Shown here in pieces: positions 32,816 through 41,428 of a stretch of 64,000 bases of DNA (positions within the stretch are counted from its first letter, which is position 1; each line of letters starts with the position of its first letter). Under the pieces are notes generated by a model. That model had not been told where the DNA came from, searched no databases, and saw only the letters and a program-made list of their open reading frames with translations. This DNA is from Citrifermentans bemidjiense Bem. GTDB lineage: Bacteria; Desulfobacterota; Desulfuromonadia; Geobacterales; Geobacteraceae. The stretch is from NCBI RefSeq assembly GCF_000020725.1, contig NC_011146.1, positions 3,223,501 through 3,287,500 of the forward strand, in the 5' to 3' direction. The position numbers were made by a program, and so were the translations under genes.

Positions 32816-34960
32816 TCAGGCAGCGTCCTTGCCGTTTACACCCGAAATCTCTGTGGTTTCTCCCGCTTTTTCTGTCTCTGCCGAAACCGGTTCCGCCCCT
32901 GCCGCCGAAGCTTCCGTAACCTGCGGAATCCCTGTGGGCAAGAAGGTGTCGAGCACCGCGGAGAGGTCGGCTGCCGGCTGCAGCCTCTCCACGACGATCT
33001 CGGCCAGGTCCCGAGCCTTCAGCTTCCCTTCGCACTCGCCGGTCTTGATGCCGTCTTCGAACATGGTGAGGCAGAAGGGGCAGTTGGATACCAGGACGGG
33101 TGCCCCGGTCGCTTCCGCCATGTGGACCCTCTTCACGTTGATCCTGTTCCCCAGTTTCTCCTCGGCGAGGATCCTGCCCCCCCCTGCGCCGCAGCAAAAG
33201 CTTTCCTTTTCCGATTTCTCCATCTCGTTGATGCGCCCGCCCGCGGCGTGCAGTATGTCGCGCGGCTGCTGGATGATGTCCTGGTAGCGCCCGAGATAGC
33301 AGGAATCGTGGTAGGTGTAGTCGAACTGCCGCTCGTCGAGGACAAGGGTCCCCTCCTTGAGCAGGCGGTCGATGAAGACCGTGTAGTGCTCCACCTGCGC
33401 ATCCAGCCCCAGGTCCCGGTAGTCGCGCCCGAGCGTGTTCATGCAGTGCGGGCAGGTGGTGACGATCCGCTTGATGCCGTACCCGTTGATCAGTTCGATG
33501 TTCTCCTGGGCCGCCATCTGGTACAGGTACTCGTTGCCGAGCTTCCTGACCGGCTCCCCGCAGCACTTCTCCTCCTTGCCGAGGATGCCAACCTTGATCC
33601 CCGCAGCGTTGCAGATCTTAACGAAGCTTTTGGCGACCTCCTGGTTTCGCTTGTCGAAGGAGGCGTAGCAGCCGACGAAGTACAGCACGTCCACGTCAGC
33701 CCCACCCTCCGACAGGATCTGCACATCCAGCCCCTCGGTCCAATCCCCGCGGCCGGCGTAGGCGAGGCCGAAGGGGTTGCCGTTCACCTCGACGTTGTTG
33801 ACGGCGACCATGACCTCCTCGCCGGGGAACTCCCCCTGCATCAGGACCAGGTTGCGGCGCATCTCGATGATCTTGTTCACATGCTCCACATCCGCCGGGC
33901 AGATCTCCTGGCAGGCGCGGCAGGTGGTGCAGGACCAGAGCGCGTCGTTGCCGACCGTCTCGATCAGGCTCTTGTCGGGGTCGCCGAAGGCCAACTCGCC
34001 TACCTGCTGCACCACCTTCATCGGGGAGAGCGGCTTCTCGGTGTTGTGGGCCGGGCAGCGGTCCTGGCATCTCTTGCAGGAGGTGCAGGCGTCGGCGTCG
34101 AAGATGTCCTTCCAGGAGAATTCCGAAACCTTCTCCACGCCGAACTGCTCCACCCCCTCCTCTTCCAGGTTTATGGTGGCGATGGACCCCTTGGGGCGGA
34201 GGTCGGTGAAGAGGTAGTTGGCCGGCGTGGTGATCAAGTGACGGAATTTGCTCCAGGGAATAGAGACGATGAACCCGAGGACCAGCAGGAAATGACCCCA
34301 CCACCAGAGCGTGTGCAGCTGCCGCAGGGAAACCTCGTCCTGGGCGGAGAACTGGTTGGCCACGAACATCCCGATGGGGGACCAGCGCGCCAGCTCAGGA
34401 TTCATCCGCAGTTCGGTCGCGGCGATGCGCACACCTTCCGCCAGGAATCCGGTGAAGATGATCGCGGTCAGGAGGCCATGCATCAGGTAATCGTCGCGGG
34501 TGATCTTGAGCCCCTCCGGCCGGTAGACAAAGCGGCGCAGCATCAGGCCCAAAAGCATGAGGAAGGCGGCAGCGCCTGCCAGGTCGAGCGCCAGGGAATA
34601 GAACTTATAGAAGGAGCCCTTGAGGATCACCACATTGAAGAGCGGCTGGGTCAGGTCGGCCTGGAGCATCACCAGCAGCGTCCCGATGAAGAGGGTGACA
34701 AAGCCCCAGAAGAAGAGGCCGTGGGGAAAGCCGGGACCGCTGACGCGCAGCACCTTCGCCTGGCCGAACAGGTTCTTGAGCAGGAAGGGGATACGTTCCC
34801 CCAGGGCGTCGAGCCGGTTCAGTTCCTTCCCCTGGCGGTACACCTCGACCCGCTGGTAGATGCCGTAACAGCAGGCGGCGACGGCGACCAGCGTCAGCAG
34901 GTACATGGGGAGCACGACCCCGTGTCCGACGTTCCAATAGATTTCCCTGGTAGCTTCCAT
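32816..34960 (-). CDS. membrane FeS/heme-b ETF:menaquinone oxidoreductase (EMO/EtfD type)
   Basis: A 714-residue protein. Residues 1-230 hold about six hydrophobic spans with a NarI-like heme-b layout (HGVVLPMYLLTLVAV, PHGLFFWGFVTLFIGTLLV, LHTLWWWGHFLLVLGF). Two 4Fe-4S motifs follow (CTSCKRCQDRCP and CTTCRACQEICP), then two CCG domains with CCGEPVRK and FCCGAGGGR, which bind noncubane clusters. The Ala/Glu-rich tail is odd. This architecture matches the EMO-type enzymes that link ETF to menaquinone in anaerobic fatty-acid and aromatic degraders. ATG at 34960 follows AGGAG; a longer ORF start at 35044 is rejected. Directly upstream of etfBA. Confidence 0.9.
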   Translation of the reverse strand: MEATREIYWNVGHGVVLPMYLLTLVAVAACCYGIYQRVEVYRQGKELNRLDALGERIPFLLKNLFGQAKVLRVSGPGFPHGLFFWGFVTLFIGTLLVMLQADLTQPLFNVVILKGSFYKFYSLALDLAGAAAFLMLLGLMLRRFVYRPEGLKITRDDYLMHGLLTAIIFTGFLAEGVRIAATELRMNPELARWSPIGMFVANQFSAQDEVSLRQLHTLWWWGHFLLVLGFIVSIPWSKFRHLITTPANYLFTDLRPKGSIATINLEEEGVEQFGVEKVSEFSWKDIFDADACTSCKRCQDRCPAHNTEKPLSPMKVVQQVGELAFGDPDKSLIETVGNDALWSCTTCRACQEICPADVEHVNKIIEMRRNLVLMQGEFPGEEVMVAVNNVEVNGNPFGLAYAGRGDWTEGLDVQILSEGGADVDVLYFVGCYASFDKRNQEVAKSFVKICNAAGIKVGILGKEEKCCGEPVRKLGNEYLYQMAAQENIELINGYGIKRIVTTCPHCMNTLGRDYRDLGLDAQVEHYTVFIDRLLKEGTLVLDERQFDYTYHDSCYLGRYQDIIQQPRDILHAAGGRINEMEKSEKESFCCGAGGGRILAEEKLGNRINVKRVHMAEATGAPVLVSNCPFCLTMFEDGIKTGECEGKLKARDLAEIVVERLQPAADLSAVLDTFLPTGIPQVTEASAAGAEPVSAETEKAGETTEISGVNGKDAA

Positions 34961-35044
34961 GGTCGACTCCTGCGCGTTTATTGATCTCTCCTGAGGGAGC
35001 CGCCTTCCCGGGCAGCAACCCGACGACGCCCAGCGTTGTCCCAA

Positions 35045-35093
35045 AGTCCCCCCTCCCCTAGCGGGAGGGGGTTAGGGGGTGGGGGGTAGGTGC
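35045..35093. repeat. G/C-rich palindromic repeat with G-run tail
   Basis: AGTCCCCCCTCCCC faces GGGAGGGGG, then TTAGGGGGTGGGGGGTAGG. It is almost the same as 16963-17011. It sits inside the long catabolic operon, between the acyl-CoA dehydrogenase and the EMO gene. Confidence 0.78.
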
Positions 35094-35106
35094 CATCATT
35101 TCTGAA

Positions 35107-36246
35107 TTAAGACAAGAGCAGCTTCGAGACCACAACGCGCTGAACCTCGTTGGTCCCCTCGTAGATCTCGGTGATCTTCGCGTCGCGGTACATCCGCTCC
35201 ACCTCGTAGTCGACGATGAAGCCGTACCCGCCGTGGATCTGGATCGCCTCCTTGGTGACGAAGGTTGCCGCCTCCGAGGCGAGCATCTTACACATGGCGG
35301 ACTCCATGGTGTAGTTCTTCTTGCTGTCCTTCAGGCAGGCAGCCTTGTAGGTCATGAGCTTGCTGGTCTCGATCTTCGCGTACATGTCGGCCAGCTTGAA
35401 CTGGATCGCCTGCAGCTCGCAGATGGGATGGCCGAACTGCTTTCTCTCCTTGGAGTAGGCAAGCGCCAGGTCGAAGGCGCCTTCGGCGATGCCGAGAGCC
35501 TGGGAGGCGATGCCGATGCGGCCGCCGTTCAGGGTGTCCATGGCGATCTTGAACCCCTGCCCTTCCTGCCCTAGGAGGTTCTCCACCGGAATGCGGACGC
35601 TGTCGAGGGCGAAGGCGGTGGTGTAGCTGCCGCGGATGCCGAGCTTCTTCTCGTTCTTGAGGATCTCGACCCCCGGGGACTGCAGGTCGATGATGAAGGC
35701 GGAGACCCCTTTGTGCTTGAGGTTTTTGTCGGAGGTGGCGAAGAGCACGCCGGTTCCCTTGTAGCCGCCGTTGGTGATGAAGATCTTCGAACCGTTGATC
35801 ACGAAATGATCGCCGTCGCGCTTGTAGGTGGTGGCGATGGCCCCGGCGTCGCTGCCGGCGTCCGGTTCGGTCAGGAGGAAGCAGCCGATCACCTTGCCGG
35901 TGTTCAGGTCCGGGAGCCATTTTTTCTTCTGCTCCTCGGTGCCGAAGGTGTAGATCGGGCCGCAGGCAAGGGAGGTGTGGGCCGAGATGAGGACGCCGCT
36001 GGAACCGCAGGCCTTGGAGACCTCCTCGACCACGATGGCGTAGGAGAGCATGTCGAGCCCCGCGCCGCCGTACTCTTCCGGCAGGTAGGAGCCGAGGAAA
36101 CCCATCTCCCCCATCTTGCGCACCAGGTCGTCGGGGATCATATGCTCCTCGTCGATCTGCATGGCGAGCGGCTTGATCTCGTTCACCACGAAATCCCGAA
36201 CGCTATCCTTCAACACCTTGTGGTCCTGGCTCAGTTCAAAGTTCAT
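35107..36246 (-). CDS. acyl-CoA dehydrogenase (first in cluster), butyryl-CoA type
   Basis: A 379-residue FAD enzyme: FLLTEPDAGSDAGAIATTY, KIFITNGGYKGTGVLFATS, KLGIRGSYTTAF, RKQFGHPICELQAIQF and the catalytic Glu in IYEGTNEVQR. Its length and the loop sequences are typical of short-chain (butyryl-CoA) dehydrogenases. It would feed ETF. The gene comes between enoyl-CoA hydratase and the ETF/EMO genes. AGGGGGGAT precedes the ATG. Confidence 0.93.
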   Translation of the reverse strand: MNFELSQDHKVLKDSVRDFVVNEIKPLAMQIDEEHMIPDDLVRKMGEMGFLGSYLPEEYGGAGLDMLSYAIVVEEVSKACGSSGVLISAHTSLACGPIYTFGTEEQKKKWLPDLNTGKVIGCFLLTEPDAGSDAGAIATTYKRDGDHFVINGSKIFITNGGYKGTGVLFATSDKNLKHKGVSAFIIDLQSPGVEILKNEKKLGIRGSYTTAFALDSVRIPVENLLGQEGQGFKIAMDTLNGGRIGIASQALGIAEGAFDLALAYSKERKQFGHPICELQAIQFKLADMYAKIETSKLMTYKAACLKDSKKNYTMESAMCKMLASEAATFVTKEAIQIHGGYGFIVDYEVERMYRDAKITEIYEGTNEVQRVVVSKLLLS

Positions 36247-36297
36247 ATCATCCCCCCTTGGTAAGAAAATCGTTGTCGGTTCCCGGCGCCGCTCCGG

Positions 36298-37080
36298 TTA
36301 TTTCCCCTGGAACTTCGCCTTTCGCTTCTCCACGAACGCCCCCATTCCTTCCTTCTGGTCCTCGGTGGCGAAGAGGACGCCGAAGAGGGAGCTTTCGTAG
36401 CGGAAGCCGTCCTCCTTGGTCATGTTGAGCCCGTTGACGATGGCGTTCTTGGCGTAGCCGACGGCAACGGAGCCGTTTTTCGCCATCTCCCGGGCCAGGC
36501 CGAGGGCCTTCTCCTTCAGCTCGGGAAGCGGCGTAAGTTCGTTCACGATGCCCCACTCAAGCCCTTTGGCTGCCGTAATGATCCTGCCGCTGAATACCAG
36601 CTCCTTGGCCCGGTTCGGGCCGATGAGCCGGGCCAGGTTCTGCGTCCCGCCGAAGCCCGGGATGATCCCCAGAGTCACCTCGGGAAAACCGAACTTGGCG
36701 TTTTCGGAGGCGTAGATGACGTCGCAGGCCAGCGCCAGCTCCAGTCCTCCCCCTAAGGCATAGCCGTTCACCGCGGCGATGACCGGCTTAGTCATCTTCT
36801 CGATGAAGAGGACCAGCCGCTGCCCCTGCTGGGCGAACCGGTGTCCCTCGAAGGAGGTCATGGGGGCCATCTCCTTGATGTCGGCGCCGGCCACGAACGC
36901 CTTCTCGCCGGCGCCGGTGAGGATCACCGCCTTGACCGTTTGGTCCTGCTCGATCCCGTACAGGACGCATTCCAGTTCCGCCAGTACCGCGCTGTTCAGG
37001 GCGTTGAGGCTTTCCGGCCGGTTCACCGTCACCACTGCCACCCCTTCATTTATTTCACACAGGATATTCTTCGCGTCCAT
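36298..37080 (-). CDS. enoyl-CoA hydratase (crotonase)
   Basis: A 260-residue crotonase: NRPESLNALNSAVLAEL, AFVAGADIKEMAPMT (oxyanion-hole part), VNGYALGGGLELALACD and FGFPEVTLGIIPGFGGTQ with the two catalytic Glu residues. It hydrates 2-enoyl-CoA to 3-hydroxyacyl-CoA. It lies directly between the 3-hydroxyacyl-CoA dehydrogenase and acyl-CoA dehydrogenase genes. Confidence 0.95.
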   Translation of the reverse strand: MDAKNILCEINEGVAVVTVNRPESLNALNSAVLAELECVLYGIEQDQTVKAVILTGAGEKAFVAGADIKEMAPMTSFEGHRFAQQGQRLVLFIEKMTKPVIAAVNGYALGGGLELALACDVIYASENAKFGFPEVTLGIIPGFGGTQNLARLIGPNRAKELVFSGRIITAAKGLEWGIVNELTPLPELKEKALGLAREMAKNGSVAVGYAKNAIVNGLNMTKEDGFRYESSLFGVLFATEDQKEGMGAFVEKRKAKFQGK

Positions 37081-37101
37081 GAGATCTCCCCCAAAGAGAT
37101 G

Positions 37102-37947
37102 CTAGTAGTTGTAAAAGCCCTTCCCGGATTTCTTGCCGAGGTAGCCTGCGTCCACCATCTTCACCAGGAGCGGGCAGGGGCGGTACTTCGGGTCCTTGAA
37201 GCCGTCGTGCAGCACGTTGCAGATGGCGAGCACCGTGTCGAGCCCGATGAAATCGGCCAACTGCAGGGGGCCCATCGGCTGGTTGGTGCCGAGCTTCATC
37301 CCCTTGTCGATGTCCTCGGCGGTAGCTATCCCTTCGTAGAGGGCGAAGACCGCCTCGTTGATCATCGGGATCAGCACCCGGTTCACGATGAAGCCGGGGT
37401 AGTCCTGGGAGACGGCCATCTGCTTGTTCAGGAGGCCTACCAGGTGCCCTATGGCCTCGAAGGTTTCGTCGCTGGTGGCGATGCCGCGGATTACCTCGAC
37501 CAGCTGCATCACCGGCACCGGGTTCATGAAGTGCATCCCGATCACCTGATCCGGCCTTTTGGTCACTGCCGCGATGCGGGTAATGGAGATGGAGGAGGTA
37601 TTGGAGGCGAGGATCGCTTCCTTTTTCACCACCTCGTCAAGCTTTCTGAAGAGATCGAACTTGAGCGCCTCGTTTTCGGTGGCGGCCTCGATGACGAGGT
37701 CGCAGCCGGCGAAGTCCTTGAGCTCCTTGGTGGCCGTGATGCGGGCCATGATCCCCTGGATGCTGGTGTCGAAGATGACCCCCTTCTTAGCCTGCCGCTC
37801 CAGGTTCTGCTCGATCGATTTGAGCGCTTTCGAAAGCTGTGCCTCGGAGATATCGAAGACCAGGACCTGGTAAGCGTGCTGCGCGAAAACGTGGGCGATC
37901 CCGCTTCCCATCTGCCCCGCCCCTAAAACACCGACTGTCTTGAACAT
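37102..37947 (-). CDS. 3-hydroxybutyryl-CoA dehydrogenase
   Basis: 281 residues: GVLGAGQMGSGIAHVFA (NAD site), ASNTSSISITRIA, GMHFMNPVPVM with the catalytic His, GFIVNRVLIPMINEAV and GMKLGTNQPMGPLQLADFIGLD. It oxidises (S)-3-hydroxyacyl-CoA with NAD. ATG at 37947 with GGGGGAGG upstream is chosen over an ORF start at 38040 that would overlap the thiolase gene. Confidence 0.94.
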   Translation of the reverse strand: MFKTVGVLGAGQMGSGIAHVFAQHAYQVLVFDISEAQLSKALKSIEQNLERQAKKGVIFDTSIQGIMARITATKELKDFAGCDLVIEAATENEALKFDLFRKLDEVVKKEAILASNTSSISITRIAAVTKRPDQVIGMHFMNPVPVMQLVEVIRGIATSDETFEAIGHLVGLLNKQMAVSQDYPGFIVNRVLIPMINEAVFALYEGIATAEDIDKGMKLGTNQPMGPLQLADFIGLDTVLAICNVLHDGFKDPKYRPCPLLVKMVDAGYLGKKSGKGFYNY

Positions 37948-37975
37948 GTAAGCCTCCCCCCTGCGAGAAAAGTGT

Positions 37976-39151
37976 CTAGACCCTTTCGAAAATGACCGCG
38001 ACCGCCTCGCCGCCCCCGATGCAGAGCGTGGCGAGCCCATAGCGCGCCTGCCGCTTGTGCAGCTCCCGGATCAGCGTCCCGGCAAGCCGTGCGCCGCTCG
38101 CGCCGATGGGGTGCCCCAGGGCGCAGGCTCCGCCGTTGACGTTGACTTTGGCGGGGTTCAAATCAAGTTCTTTCATGGCAATCATGGTCACCGCGGCGAA
38201 AGCTTCGTTGATCTCGAAGAGGTCGATGTCCCCCACTTTCAGTCCGGCCCTGGCGCAGGCCGCCTGGATCGCCGTCACGGGGGCTTCGGTGTAGAGCTCC
38301 GGGTGCAGGCTACCGGTGGCGTAGGCAACCACGCGCGCCTTCGGGGTAAGGTTGCAGCGCTTCAGCGCCGACTCCCCAGCCAGGAGCGTGAAGGCTGCGC
38401 CGTCGTTGATGCTGGAGGCGTTGGCGGCGGTGATGGTCCCGTCCTTGCTGAACACCGGCCTCAACTGCGTCAGCTTGTCGAAGTCCACCTTGAACGGCTC
38501 CTCGTCGTCCGAGATCACCTCGTCCCCCTTGCGCCCTTTTTTCACCACCGGCGCGATCTCGTCCTTGAAGACCCCGCCGCGCACCGCGTCCTGGGCCAGC
38601 TTGTAGGAGCGCAGCGTGAATTCGTCCTGCGCCTCGCGGGTGAGCCCATGCTTTTTCACCGAAGCCTCGGCGATCTCTCCCATGTGCCGCCCGGAGTATG
38701 GGTCCTGCAGGCCGTCGTAAATCATCAGGTCGATGAGCGAGCCGTGCCCCATGCGGTAGCCGTAGCGCGCCTTCTTGAGCAGAAAGGGCGCGAGGGACAT
38801 GTTTTCCATGCCGCCGGCCACAACGATTTCGGAATCTTCCAGCTGGATGGAGCCTGCCCCCAGCATGATCGCTTTTAAGCCGCTGCCGCAGACCTTGTTG
38901 ATGGTCATGGCATGGGCGCTGTCCGGGATCCCGGCGCCGCGCATCGCCTGGCGCGCAGGAGCCTGCCCGCAGCCGCCGGAAAGAACCTGCCCGGCGATGA
39001 CCTCGTCGACCTCGGCCGGGTCCAGGCCGGTCCGCTCCAGGAGAGCCTTGATGGCGCCCCCCCCAAGGACCGTAGCCTCAACATCCGAGAGAACGCCGCC
39101 GAAAGATCCGAACGGGGTTCTCTGCGACTCAACGACAAAGATGTCTTTCAT
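37976..39151 (-). CDS. acetyl-CoA acetyltransferase (thiolase)
   Basis: A 391-residue thiolase II: nucleophilic Cys88 in [12 protein letters not shown], His in [17 protein letters not shown] and a second Cys in [14 protein letters not shown]. It cleaves 3-oxoacyl-CoA with CoA (beta-oxidation) or condenses acetyl-CoA. First gene of the roughly 13-kb catabolic operon; a consensus promoter with a probable MerR-family operator lies 32 bases upstream. TTGGAGGTGAC precedes the ATG. Confidence 0.95.
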   Translation of the reverse strand: MKDIFVVESQRTPFGSFGGVLSDVEATVLGGGAIKALLERTGLDPAEVDEVIAGQVLSGGCGQAPARQAMRGAGIPDSAHAMTINKVCGSGLKAIMLGAGSIQLEDSEIVVAGGMENMSLAPFLLKKARYGYRMGHGSLIDLMIYDGLQDPYSGRHMGEIAEASVKKHGLTREAQDEFTLRSYKLAQDAVRGGVFKDEIAPVVKKGRKGDEVISDDEEPFKVDFDKLTQLRPVFSKDGTITAANASSINDGAAFTLLAGESALKRCNLTPKARVVAYATGSLHPELYTEAPVTAIQAACARAGLKVGDIDLFEINEAFAAVTMIAMKELDLNPAKVNVNGGACALGHPIGASGARLAGTLIRELHKRQARYGLATLCIGGGEAVAVIFERV

Positions 39152-39182
39152 GTCACCTCCAACAGCAGTTATTTGTGATGCG

Positions 39183-39211
39183 AATATATATGTCGTTTAC
39201 GTGCATGTCAA
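39183..39211 (-). promoter_or_regulatory. promoter and probable MerR operator of the beta-oxidation operon
   Basis: Minus strand TTGACA (39206-39211), exactly 17 bases, TATATT (39183-39188). The spacer carries TGCACGTAAACGACA. Plus-strand reading GTTTACGTGCATGTCAAGC is an imperfect inverted repeat that closely matches the site upstream of the CoA-transferase operon (50325-50353) and the CTTTACGTAAAG palindrome before the MerR gene. Confidence 0.7.
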
Positions 39212-39329
39212 GCATTTCTAGAACAGGTTTTTAGGAATTTAGCACGAGTTGGCAAAGGTGCAAGCTAAAGTACCCGTAAAGGTTGCATAAAACCGTTTGT
39301 CGAACAAGGGGATGGGGAAATTTTTTGCG

Positions 39330-39434
39330 GAAAAGGAGGGTTAGGGAGGGGGGGAAGGGGACTGGCTCCGCCAGGTGCCTGTCCCCTTTGAGCTACCCCC
39401 CTCCCTGACCCTCCCCCTCCGGGGGCGGGGACTC
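39330..39434. repeat. long G/C-rich palindromic repeat with GGGGACTGGC core
   Basis: A GGGAGGGGGGGAAGGGGA arm and a TCCCCTTTGAGCTACCCCCC arm flank an inner stem around TGGCTCCGCCAGG, followed by CCCTCCCCCTCCGGGGGCGG. The inner unit (GGGGACTGGCTCCGCCAGGT and following GCCTGTCCCC) is repeated near-exactly at 45347-45378. It occupies the gap between the thiolase promoter and the M24 peptidase gene; the rest of 39212-39534 shows no gene. Confidence 0.78.
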
Positions 39435-39534
39435 TAAAGGCAATACTCAAAAGGGGGGAAGCTCCGCTGAGCCTCCCCCCACTTTAACTGCAACTGCTGA
39501 TTCTCTGTGATGGACACAGTGCGAAGGGATCCTG

Positions 39535-40701
39535 CTACAGGTACACGACCTCGTCCGGCATGTCGGTCAGCTTCACGCCGCCGTTTTTGCCGACCGCAAA
39601 GGTGTTCTCTATTCCGGCCACACCCTGACCCGGGAAGACGAACTTCGGTTCGATGGCAATGGTCTGCCCATCCCGCAGCGGCACCTTGAACCCTTGCGCC
39701 AGCACCGGGAACTCGTCCAGTTCGAGACCGACGCCGTGACCAACGAACTTGGCGTTCTCCCCGGGGGCCCCCATGAAGTTCCGGCCGAGGCCAGCTTCCT
39801 CCGCCATTTCGGCCGCCTTCAGGAACAGCTCCTCGCAGATCACCCCCGGCTTCAGATTGTCGACCAGGTATTTCTGGATGGCGAGCGCCGTGGCGAAGCC
39901 GTGCTCCAACTCGGGCGCCAGCTTGCCGATGACGAAAAAGCGCGTTATGTCCACGATGTAACCGTTGAAGATGCCGGTATAGTCGACGAGGATCGGGGTA
40001 TTGGCTTTGATTACTGCGGCGGAAGCACCATGCGGGGAGGCGCTGGACATCCCCTGCCCGGTCACTGCGCCGTCGAAGAAGCCGGGGTCGCAGGCCGCGG
40101 ATGAAACGGCAAGCCCCTGGAACAGTTCCTGATTGAAGGCGCGCATGCGCACGTAACCTTCGCTCCCCGCCTTTCTGAGCCGGCATTCGAACTCCGCCGC
40201 CAGGTCAACTTCGCGCATCCCCTCCTTCAGGAATCCCGGCACCTCCCTGAAGACCTGGCAGATCATGTCGCCGCTTTTCCGCATCTGCCCCAGTTCCCAC
40301 TCAGACTTCACCGAGCGGATCTCGCGGTTGATGGCAGAGACGTCGACGAACTCGCGCCCCGGCAAAAGCTTCGCGTAGTAGTTGTACTGCTGCACCGGCG
40401 CCACGTCGAAGGTGAAGCCGATCTTCTGCAGTTCGGGCGGAAACAGCGCCGGAAACTCCTTACTGGACGGAAAGGGGACAGTCTCCTCGATGCAGCTTTC
40501 CTTGATCGCCCTGGAGACGCTTTTCCGCACCATCAGCCGCGGTTTCCCCTCGGCCGGGACCCAGAGCGTCGAATTCTGGCGGGTGCCGGTGAAATAGTAG
40601 ACGTCGATGGGGTAGATGAAGAGCGCTCCGTCGATACCCTTTGCCTTAAGTTCCTGTTGCAGCCTGGTGATTCTCTGTTGCGATTCCTGCTTGTTCAGCA
40701 T
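39535..40701 (-). CDS. M24-family metallopeptidase, Xaa-Pro aminopeptidase-like
   Basis: 388 residues. A creatinase-type N-terminal domain (1 to about 155) is followed by the pita-bread catalytic domain with all five metal ligands: Asp in ILVDYTG, Asp in VDITRFF, His in GHGVGLELDE, Glu in AIEPKF and Glu in GIENTF. It probably removes N-terminal residues before proline with two Mn or Co ions. The start overlaps the nitroreductase gene by 56 bases in another frame. No functional link with the surrounding acyl-CoA genes is evident. Confidence 0.88.
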   Translation of the reverse strand: MLNKQESQQRITRLQQELKAKGIDGALFIYPIDVYYFTGTRQNSTLWVPAEGKPRLMVRKSVSRAIKESCIEETVPFPSSKEFPALFPPELQKIGFTFDVAPVQQYNYYAKLLPGREFVDVSAINREIRSVKSEWELGQMRKSGDMICQVFREVPGFLKEGMREVDLAAEFECRLRKAGSEGYVRMRAFNQELFQGLAVSSAACDPGFFDGAVTGQGMSSASPHGASAAVIKANTPILVDYTGIFNGYIVDITRFFVIGKLAPELEHGFATALAIQKYLVDNLKPGVICEELFLKAAEMAEEAGLGRNFMGAPGENAKFVGHGVGLELDEFPVLAQGFKVPLRDGQTIAIEPKFVFPGQGVAGIENTFAVGKNGGVKLTDMPDEVVYL

Positions 40702-41230
40702 CCGTCACCCCCCAATCGTTGTAGTAGGCAATTTCATTCAAATCCTTGCGCGGGCGCTGTTTGGGATCCTGGTCGGGATACCCGAGCGGGGTCACGCCGA
40801 TGACCCTGATACCGGCCGGAATGGCCAGCCCCGCCTTGATGGCGGGCTCATCATACCATCCCATCCAGCAGGTGCCAAGACCTAGGCCGTGCGCCGCGAG
40901 ACAGATATGTTCGAAGGCGATGGCTGCGTCGGCTACGTAGTACTCGATGCCGTTCTCTAAGCCCGATTGAGTCGGGTCGGCGCAGACGACAATGACCACC
41001 GGCGCCTGGGCCAGCGCCTTCTTCCCAGGATTATCGTCCGAAAAGCCGTCGAGGAGCGCCTTTTTCCTCTCTGTAGAGTTCAGAACCAGAAAGCGCCAGC
41101 ACTGCATGTTCTTCCAGGAAGGGGCAAGCCTGGCTGCATCCAGCACCTGCCCCACCTTCTCCCATTCGACCGGAGTGTCCTTGTACTTCCGGATGCTCCT
41201 TCTGCCGTTGATTGCCTCGAATACGTCCAT
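40646..41230 (-). CDS. nitroreductase-family FMN protein
   Basis: 194 residues: AINGRRSIRKYKDTPVE (FMN phosphate contact RRSIR), ARLAPSWKNMQCWRFLVL, and GLGTCWMGWYDEPAIKAGL near the C-terminal half, followed by IRVIGVTPLGYPDQDPKQRP. These are standard for the family of NAD(P)H-dependent FMN reductases acting on nitro compounds, quinones or flavins. The last 18 residues are extra and overlap the next gene. AAGGAGAACGC precedes the ATG. Confidence 0.9.
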   Translation of the reverse strand: MDVFEAINGRRSIRKYKDTPVEWEKVGQVLDAARLAPSWKNMQCWRFLVLNSTERKKALLDGFSDDNPGKKALAQAPVVIVVCADPTQSGLENGIEYYVADAAIAFEHICLAAHGLGLGTCWMGWYDEPAIKAGLAIPAGIRVIGVTPLGYPDQDPKQRPRKDLNEIAYYNDWGVTDAEQAGIATENHQAATGT

Positions 41231-41301
41231 GCGTTCTCCTTATCCGGTTCCTGTCCATCGCTTTGGCGTCGGCTTCTCCATGGTTGATCCGCCCAGCACA
41301 A

Positions 41302-41334
41302 ACTCCCCCCTCCCGTAAAGGGAGGGGGAGAGCT
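41302..41334. repeat. G/C-rich palindromic repeat (short form)
   Basis: CTCCCCCCTCCC and GGGAGGGGGAG around GTAAA, with AGAGCT after it, the twin of 9225-9256. It lies in the 198-base gap between icmF and the nitroreductase gene. Confidence 0.75.
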
Positions 41335-41428
41335 GAAAACTGCTTGATCTAGATAAATGCCAATACCTAACCGCACAACACTGCTGTTATCCGCGTCATC
41401 CGTAAAATCCGCGTGCGATGCCGTTGAC

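Noticed and set aside
32757-33566. Upstream extension of etfB
   Set aside because: The frame is open by chance through the neighbouring gene; the sequence is Arg/Gly-rich and unlike ETF, while the ATG at 32756 has a strong ribosome-binding site.
33122-34984. Open frame of about 620 codons on the plus strand
   Set aside because: Antisense shadow of the EMO-type oxidoreductase gene; no recognisable protein features.
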